DNA of 12,258 nucleotides from assembly GCA_900320765.1 (NCBI GenBank), contig ONTN01000021.1, positions 1 to 12,258 of the forward strand, in the 5' to 3' direction. This DNA is from an uncultured Eubacteriales bacterium (GTDB lineage: Bacteria; Bacillota; Clostridia; Oscillospirales; Oscillospiraceae). The position numbers and the translations under genes are program-made. Numbering within the stretch: the first letter of the stretch is position 1; every line of letters starts with the position of its first letter. Shown piece after piece: positions 7,767-12,258 of this stretch. The notes below the pieces were generated by a model. That model ran no database searches and was not told the DNA's origin. It saw nothing but the letters and a program-made list of their open reading frames with translations.

Positions 7767-7778
7767 AAGATAATAAAA

Positions 7779-7811
7779 GATCGGGCGGCTGCAAATTGCA
7801 GCCGCCCGATC
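7779..7811. terminator. Shared bidirectional terminator between convergent genes
   Basis: A perfect 15-bp inverted repeat (7779-7793 and 7797-7811) with a 3-nt loop, lying 13 nt after the zinc-ribbon gene stop and 4 nt beyond the stop of the LTA-synthase gene on the other strand. T-rich runs follow on both sides (AGTTTAGTTT on plus; CTTTTATTA on minus), so it can serve both transcripts. Confidence 0.9.
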
Positions 7812-7814
7812 AGT

Positions 7815-9953
7815 TTAGTTTATATATTTTCTCATCGCGGCGTAGAAGTCGTTCTCTATTATCTTCGCCGTCATATTGAGCTTGTTTGCGGCAACCTTCT
7901 TCATATATGAGACGTATTCCGCCTGCTCGTCCTCCGTCATCGTAACGCCGGGGGAGGGGGTGAAGGTCTGCGTCAGCGCGTTATAGAAGCCGGAATCCGT
8001 GCGCCAGGACTTCGAGTGGAAGATCACCATTCCCTCGTCCTCGCAGAGGGCGTCCTTTCCTGCGAGCATACGCGAATCGTAGCTCAGGCCGAGAAGGTTC
8101 GAGACCGTGGGCAGAAGATCGACCTGGCAGGTCACCTTATCGACGACTACGGGCTCCTTCATGCTGTGCGACCAGATGATCGCGCAGGAGCGGTAGATCT
8201 CGGTATCGAGGTTTTTCTCCGAGAGGCTCTTCGCAAGCGTCTCGTTCGCGCCGAAGCTCCTGCCGGCGAGCTCGTCGAGCACGTCGGTATCGGAGTAGGG
8301 GATATGGTCGGGAGCCGCGATTATCAGGGTGTTGTCGAGCTTTCCGGCCTCCTCGAGCCGCTGAAGCAGTATCTCCATCATCTTGTCAAACTCGATAACG
8401 GTCGCGACGTAGGCCTTCGTCTTCTCGCTCCAGGGGTAGGAGTCCACCGCGTCCTTATGCTGCTTCGCCACCCAGTTCCAGGAGTAGGGCGTGTGGCCGG
8501 AGATCGTCATATAGTAGACGTTGAAGGGAGCGGAGAGGTTCATATAGTCCCCGGTGGTTATCTCCGCCATATAGCTGTCGCGCTGGGGCCAGAGCATCTT
8601 GCCGGAGTTTGAGTATTCGCCGCCCATACCGTGGCCCATATACTTGTAATCGTAGCCGAGGTTAGTGTGGCTCGCGGCGCGGCCGTAAAGGTTATTCTCG
8701 TTGTTGTGGTAGGCGAGATTTACGTACCCCTCTCGCCCAAGCTGCTGGGCGAGGGAGAAGTAGGCGTCCATCTTGACCTCGCCCGAGCGCTTCATCGAGA
8801 TCGGGTTTCCGTCCTTCGGATAGAGGCCGAGAAGATGCTGACATTCGCCGTTAGAGGTAGAGGTGTAGTGCAGGGCTGTGTAGAAATTCGTGAGGTAGAA
8901 GCCCTCGTGCTGCATCTTATAAAGCGTCGGCGTGAGAGTGGGGTCGATAGCGTAGCCCGAAAGACCCTCGACCGAAATGAATATCACGTTGTACCCCTTG
9001 AACATTCCGGTGTACTCGTTCTTGTTCGTCGGCGTCTGGTTGTTGAAGTAATTCGCGAGATCCTTGATATCCTTGTTCTTTGACTCGGAGGCGAGGGATA
9101 CGAGGTCGACGTTCAGTACGTTCGGCGAGCGGTCTATTACGACGGGGGGAGTTACCGGCTCGTCCGGGTTTACCGGCACTGCCGGATCGTCCGGCTGCGC
9201 GGGGTCTGGCTGAGGCTCGTCAGACGGCTTGGACGGATTGGGATTGACGGGGGTGGGGAGGACGGAGGGACCGTCGTCTATAAGCCCCTCGCTCTCCGCG
9301 GGCTTGAATATGTGCTGAACGTCCTGCCTCAGCATAGTGATAAGTCCGAGCTGCTCCACCTGCTCGTTGAGCCCGGTGTCCTTCCCGTAATAATACGCGG
9401 GGCCGTAATCCGTCTTCCAGTCGACGAGATTTACGCTGCAGCGGGCAAAAATGTGGAAGGAGGCAGCGAGGATCACGGCACCCGTTACGGCATAGGGCGA
9501 GCGGCGTGGCTTTATCTTCAGAGTGAAGAAGAAGAAAAAGATGGGCGGGAGGAGCATAAGGAGAAGTATAAGGATATTGTTCCCAATGGCGGCGTACACC
9601 TTGTCGGCATAGTCCTCAAGATGGTTCTCCGCTGCCGTGCCGAGAATGCTGACTCCGTAATATTCCTGCAGTATGACCTTCGCGACGAACTCGGCTCCGA
9701 ATACGATCGCCGTCGCAAATGAGATGATATTCGATACCCACTTCGCCGCCTTGCCCTTGAGAAGCGACATAAGAGCGCCGACCACGAGGCCGAACGACAG
9801 ACCGAAAAGGATATAAATTGGCATATACTTGAGATCGTTCTGCATATAGATATGCAGGATAAGCTCGAGCCAGACCGCTAAAAACGGGAAATACAGAACT
9901 CTTATGAGATCGTGCTTATATATTCTCCCGAAAATCAGGGTATTTTTTCTCAA
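7815..9953 (-). CDS. LTA-synthase-family phosphoglycerol transferase (sulfatase fold)
   Basis: LtaS-type enzymes move glycerol phosphate from phosphatidylglycerol to a growing polymer or glycolipid on the outer face of the membrane. Numbered from the TTG start (712 residues), five hydrophobic helices lie at about 15-37, 42-66, 72-95, 124-145 and 152-172. An outside linker rich in Pro, Asp and Val follows (about 230-273), then the alkaline-phosphatase/sulfatase-like domain: Glu329 (FISVEG) as likely metal ligand, Thr366 (in TSNGE, matching the TSD nucleophile segment of LtaS), the SGHTPYS motif (His487) and PDH (Asp549, His550). The start is uncertain: TTG 9953 has GGGGTG at good spacing; GTG 9962 and GTG 10004 are alternatives, but the latter lies upstream of the -10 box. 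Whether it makes true LTA or another phosphoglycerol-decorated glycan cannot be told here. Confidence 0.9.
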   Translation of the reverse strand: MRKNTLIFGRIYKHDLIRVLYFPFLAVWLELILHIYMQNDLKYMPIYILFGLSFGLVVGALMSLLKGKAAKWVSNIISFATAIVFGAEFVAKVILQEYYGVSILGTAAENHLEDYADKVYAAIGNNILILLLMLLPPIFFFFFTLKIKPRRSPYAVTGAVILAASFHIFARCSVNLVDWKTDYGPAYYYGKDTGLNEQVEQLGLITMLRQDVQHIFKPAESEGLIDDGPSVLPTPVNPNPSKPSDEPQPDPAQPDDPAVPVNPDEPVTPPVVIDRSPNVLNVDLVSLASESKNKDIKDLANYFNNQTPTNKNEYTGMFKGYNVIFISVEGLSGYAIDPTLTPTLYKMQHEGFYLTNFYTALHYTSTSNGECQHLLGLYPKDGNPISMKRSGEVKMDAYFSLAQQLGREGYVNLAYHNNENNLYGRAASHTNLGYDYKYMGHGMGGEYSNSGKMLWPQRDSYMAEITTGDYMNLSAPFNVYYMTISGHTPYSWNWVAKQHKDAVDSYPWSEKTKAYVATVIEFDKMMEILLQRLEEAGKLDNTLIIAAPDHIPYSDTDVLDELAGRSFGANETLAKSLSEKNLDTEIYRSCAIIWSHSMKEPVVVDKVTCQVDLLPTVSNLLGLSYDSRMLAGKDALCEDEGMVIFHSKSWRTDSGFYNALTQTFTPSPGVTMTEDEQAEYVSYMKKVAANKLNMTAKIIENDFYAAMRKYIN

Positions 9954-9992
9954 CTTGTTCACCCCATAATCCAATGTTTGACAATTATAATC

Positions 9993-10021
9993 ATTATAGC
10001 ACACTTTTGCTAGAATAAAAA
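9993..10021 (-). promoter_or_regulatory. Extended -10 promoter for the LTA-synthase-family gene
   Basis: On the minus strand, TGCTATAAT is a consensus extended -10 (-10 hexamer at 9998-9993). The -35 region is poor (TTTTTA), as is common with an extended -10. Transcription would start near 9986, inside the longest possible reading frame, which supports one of the downstream starts (9962 or 9953). Confidence 0.6.
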
Positions 10022-10096
10022 GCTTTTTTCAAAAAAATACAAAACACCGATTTGTCAATTTGCACATTTAACCGCGAAACTTTTCCAAAAAAACTA

Positions 10097-10124
10097 TTGC
10101 ATTTTGACAAAACAATGCTATAAT
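10097..10124 (+). promoter_or_regulatory. Promoter for the ABC transporter operon
   Basis: -35 TTGCAT (10097-10102), a 16-nt spacer and -10 TATAAT (10119-10124) with an upstream TGC giving an extended -10. A TTGACA at 10104-10109 is too close to the -10 to act as its -35. The leader would be about 50 nt, with AAAGGAAATGG before the ATG. No Fur box or riboswitch is evident. Confidence 0.7.
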
Positions 10125-10180
10125 AAGGTATGCTCTTTCAGACATGACCGTTTAGAACATATAAGAAAGGAAATGGAAAA

Positions 10181-11476
10181 ATGAAAAAGATCATATGCTT
10201 ACTTCTTGCACTTTGCATGGCGTTTGCGATAGTCGCCTGCGCTAAGACAGAGGGTCCCAAGCCGACAGATCCTACGACGCCGACGGATCCTACGACGCCG
10301 ACAGATCCTACGACTCCGACCGATCCTACCACGCCGACGGTCGAGCCCGACACGAGCTATACCATCCGCATTTACTCCAACTCCAACTCTGCCGACCGCG
10401 TAGAGTGGTTCGTAAAGAAGGCTGCCGATGCCGGCTTTACCGTCAGCATCGACGATAACTCCGTTATCTCCGGCGACTCCGCTGCCGTTCAGGCCGCGAA
10501 CGAGAAGCAGGACGGCGACATTATCTTCGGACTCAACGAGACCCGCTGGGGCCAGATAATCGGAGGCAAGTATGAGAACCTCTCCCTCCTTGACTGGACT
10601 CCCACCTGGGCCGGCAAGGTCGGCGACTTCAAGTATGACGGCAAGGCTTACGGTATCGTTATCCAGAACATCCTTATGCTCTACCGCAACGACGAGTACG
10701 GCACGAACGGCGCCGAGCTCCACTTCGAGCACTGGGCAGACGTAGTCAACTCCGGCTACAAGTGGTACCGCCAGAACAAGGTCGGCGGCACGACCAACGC
10801 CAACATCAACTCCGCTATGCTCTATGCTTTCGTCGATCCGAGCTCTCCCGCCGGAGGCATCAGCGTTGACGGCTGGAAGACCCTTTGGAAGTTCTGCGCC
10901 GAGGGCATTTCCGGCGGCGACGACTTCAAGTACGGCTTCGATCCGCTTAACCGCGGCGACGTTGCCGTCTCCGAGTATTATTCCTCCGCGCTTTACGGCC
11001 AGATCGACGCCGCTGCAAATGGCTCTGAGCATCCCCTTAAGGGCGGACTCGAGCCCGAGAACTGGGCTCTCGTCGACATAGCCGACGGCACCTACTACAT
11101 AGCCGAGTACGTCGGAATCCTTGACAAGGCCGGCCGTACCGAGGCCGAGACCGCTCAGGTCAAGGCCTTTGCCGAGTGGTTCGGCGGAGCCGATATGCAG
11201 GCTGCGTGGGCTGAAGAGTGGGATACCTATCCCTGCAACTCCGACGCCGCTTCCGCTGTCTATGCCACCACTCCCGCAATCTACACCATCAAGAACTTTG
11301 CCCTTAACAACGTTGCCGGCACCGATATGAACTATGCCGAGTACGTTGCCGCCCACACCGCCGAATGGACCAACATTATGACGAACCTCGGCTTCTACTG
11401 GGCTGATAACAACGCGCCTGCGGAGCCCGACTGGGATAACCTTGACTGGGCGACCCTCACTCAGAAGGCTGAATAA
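10181..11476 (+). CDS. ABC transporter substrate-binding lipoprotein
   Basis: This is the extracytoplasmic binding protein of an ABC importer. The 431-residue protein begins with a lipoprotein signal peptide (Lys2-Lys3, hydrophobic core 4-18, lipobox IVAC with Cys20), so it should be lipid-anchored outside. Residues about 27-53 are a Thr/Pro/Asp spacer of near-identical TDPTTP hexapeptides encoded by 18-bp tandem repeats. The rest reads as a two-lobe periplasmic-binding fold: TIRIYSNS as the first strand, a segment around residue 161 (IVIQNILMLYRND) typical of the hinge, and a DGWKTLWKF segment further on. It resembles the type 2 binding proteins that serve iron(III), polyamines or related substrates; I cannot name the ligand. 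The following gene is an FbpC/PotA-like ATPase. Codon use is strongly biased to C-ending codons, consistent with high expression. Confidence 0.88.
   Translation: MKKIICLLLALCMAFAIVACAKTEGPKPTDPTTPTDPTTPTDPTTPTDPTTPTVEPDTSYTIRIYSNSNSADRVEWFVKKAADAGFTVSIDDNSVISGDSAAVQAANEKQDGDIIFGLNETRWGQIIGGKYENLSLLDWTPTWAGKVGDFKYDGKAYGIVIQNILMLYRNDEYGTNGAELHFEHWADVVNSGYKWYRQNKVGGTTNANINSAMLYAFVDPSSPAGGISVDGWKTLWKFCAEGISGGDDFKYGFDPLNRGDVAVSEYYSSALYGQIDAAANGSEHPLKGGLEPENWALVDIADGTYYIAEYVGILDKAGRTEAETAQVKAFAEWFGGADMQAAWAEEWDTYPCNSDAASAVYATTPAIYTIKNFALNNVAGTDMNYAEYVAAHTAEWTNIMTNLGFYWADNNAPAEPDWDNLDWATLTQKAE
10268..10339 (+). repeat. Four 18-bp tandem repeats coding for TDPTTP spacer
   Basis: Four consecutive 18-bp units (10268, 10286, 10304, 10322) share the pattern GATCCTACGACGCCGACG with only one or two third-position changes each. 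They stay in frame and encode the spacer between the lipid anchor and the binding domain. Unit gain or loss would change spacer length without breaking the gene. Confidence 0.9.
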
Positions 11477-11483
11477 TTGAACC

Positions 11484-11505
11484 ATCGAGGGAAACACCCT
11501 CCGAT
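11484..11505 (+). other. Small intercistronic hairpin
   Basis: An 8-bp stem with one bulged C (11484-11491 with 11497-11505) and a 5-nt loop, starting 8 nt after the binding-protein stop codon. No T-run follows, so it is more likely to stabilise the 3' end of an mRNA than to terminate it. Confidence 0.5.
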
Positions 11506-11514
11506 AAAACAGGC

Positions 11515-11548
11515 ATGGCGAGTCACAAAATGGCTCGCCATACGTTTT
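11515..11548 (+). terminator. Intercistronic hairpin, likely partial terminator
   Basis: An 11-bp stem with one G-U pair (11515-11525 with 11531-11541), a CAAAA loop, then ACG and a short TTTT. It lies between the binding-protein and ATPase genes. The weak T-run suggests leaky termination or protection of the upstream message, giving more binding protein than ATPase. Confidence 0.6.
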
Positions 11549-11584
11549 AAAAAAGACAACAAATACAGGCAAGGAGAAAAGCCC

Positions 11585-12258
11585 ATGGAAAGGCCCAACT
11601 TAAGTCAGGAGCCCATGATAAAGCTCAAGGACATAGTGGTTAAATTCGGAGATTTCACCGCCCTTCACGATATCAATATCGAGGTGAAGGAGGGAGAGTT
11701 CTTCACCTTCCTCGGCCCGTCCGGCTGCGGGAAGACTACAACACTCCGCACCCTCACCGGCTTCATCGAGCCCTATGAGGGCAGAGTTTACGTCCGCGGC
11801 GAGGATATCACAGATGTGCCCATAGAGAAGCGCAACATCGGCATAGTTTTCCAGAGCTACGCTCTGTTCCCCACGATGACGGTGTACGATAATATCGCCT
11901 TCGGACTCAAGGTCAAGAAGATGAAAAAGGATGAGATCGACGCCAAGGTGAGGGCGATAGCAAAGAAGGTCGATCTGTCGGACGAGCAGCTTAAAAAGGC
12001 GGTGTCCCAGCTCTCCGGCGGACAGCAGCAGCGCGTTGCAATAGCGAGGGCGCTCGTGACCGAGCCCGCCATAATCTGCCTTGACGAGCCGCTTTCAAAC
12101 CTCGACGCCAAGCTACGCGTCCAGCTCCGCGAGGAGCTCAAGAAGATGCAGAGGGAGTTCGGCATAACGAGCATCTACGTTACCCACGATCAGGAGGAGG
12201 CGCTTACCCTCTCCGACAGGATCGCGGTATTCAACAAGGGCGTCATCGAGCAGATCGG
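11585..12258 (+). CDS. ABC transporter ATP-binding protein, FbpC/PotA type (3' end cut by window edge)
   Basis: This is the ATPase that powers import of the substrate caught by the upstream lipoprotein. The 224 residues present cover the whole nucleotide-binding domain: Walker A GPSGCGKT (44-51), Q-loop Gln90 in FQSYALFP, signature LSGGQ (143-147), Walker B IICLDE (163-168), D-loop SNLD (171-174) and H-loop His201 in VTHDQEEA. These motifs, with GFIEPYEG after Walker A, fit the iron(III)/polyamine/maltose (CUT1-like) ATPases, which normally carry an additional C-terminal regulatory domain of about 100 residues; that part lies beyond the window. The ATG has AAGGAG 9 nt upstream. The next ATG (11615) has an AGGAG placed too close to be good. 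A permease is expected downstream. Confidence 0.93.
   Translation, partial: MERPNLSQEPMIKLKDIVVKFGDFTALHDINIEVKEGEFFTFLGPSGCGKTTTLRTLTGFIEPYEGRVYVRGEDITDVPIEKRNIGIVFQSYALFPTMTVYDNIAFGLKVKKMKKDEIDAKVRAIAKKVDLSDEQLKKAVSQLSGGQQQRVAIARALVTEPAIICLDEPLSNLDAKLRVQLREELKKMQREFGITSIYVTHDQEEALTLSDRIAVFNKGVIEQI

Noticed and set aside
8016..9083. Plus-strand frames opposite the LTA-synthase-family gene
   Set aside because: They lie fully inside a gene with intact catalytic motifs and have no domain or start signal of their own.
10017..10028. Palindromic AAAAAGCTTTTT in the divergent spacer
   Set aside because: AT-rich 6-bp symmetry with no loop is expected by chance in this spacer; I see no operator partner for it.
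10104..10124. TTGACA followed by TATAAT as one promoter
   Set aside because: Only 9 nt separate the boxes; the TTGCAT at 10097 gives a workable 16-nt spacer instead.
10199..11572. A 457-codon minus-strand reading frame opposite the binding-protein gene
   Set aside because: The C-ending codon bias of the lipoprotein gene opens this antisense frame. Its product is Val/Gly-rich with a poly-Arg/Ile end derived from the tandem repeat, no recognisable domain and no start signal.

Overview
The window looks like chromosomal DNA from a GC-rich member of the Clostridia (Firmicutes/Bacillota; an Oscillospiraceae-like gut lineage is my inference). The reasons are the holB-ricT gene pair, a Mrp-type ATPase with an N-terminal cysteine cluster, a DUF1846/UPF0371 protein, a membrane-anchored HtrA protease, an LTA-synthase-family protein, strong AGGAGG-like ribosome binding sites and sigma-A type promoters (TTGACG-N17-TATAAT, TTGCAT-N17-TATAAT). 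No rRNA, tRNA, CRISPR array, transposase, integrase or phage gene is visible.

Layout: (1) 2-1051 (+): dprA/smf, cut at the left edge. (2) 5198-1052 (-): a tightly spaced four-gene run, mrp-like ATPase, DUF1846 protein, holB and ricT, with gaps of 15-23 nt and one strong promoter ahead of mrp at 5245-5273. (3) 5416-7026 (+): htrA-type serine protease ending in a clear terminator, then (4) 7143-7766 (+): a small zinc-ribbon membrane protein with its own promoter. (5) 9953-7815 (-): an LTA-synthase-family phosphoglycerol transferase, converging on gene 4 across a shared bidirectional terminator. (6) 10181-12258 (+): the start of an ABC import operon (lipoprotein binding protein, two intercistronic hairpins, ATPase). 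The ATPase leaves the window, so any permease lies to the right.

Together the genes cover housekeeping (clamp loading, RNA maturation, iron-sulfur cluster handling), envelope quality control, envelope polymer synthesis and nutrient uptake. Two sequence-level anomalies stand out. The ricT frame never meets a stop codon and runs open through the whole of dprA to the left edge, while dprA has clearly different codon choice, so there may be a join (rearrangement or assembly chimera) near 1052-1200. holB has no ATG, GTG or TTG start; a well-placed ribosome binding site points to an ACG codon where ATG is expected. I do not see a new multi-gene system such as a defence island or biosynthetic cluster; most of the window is ordinary core genome.
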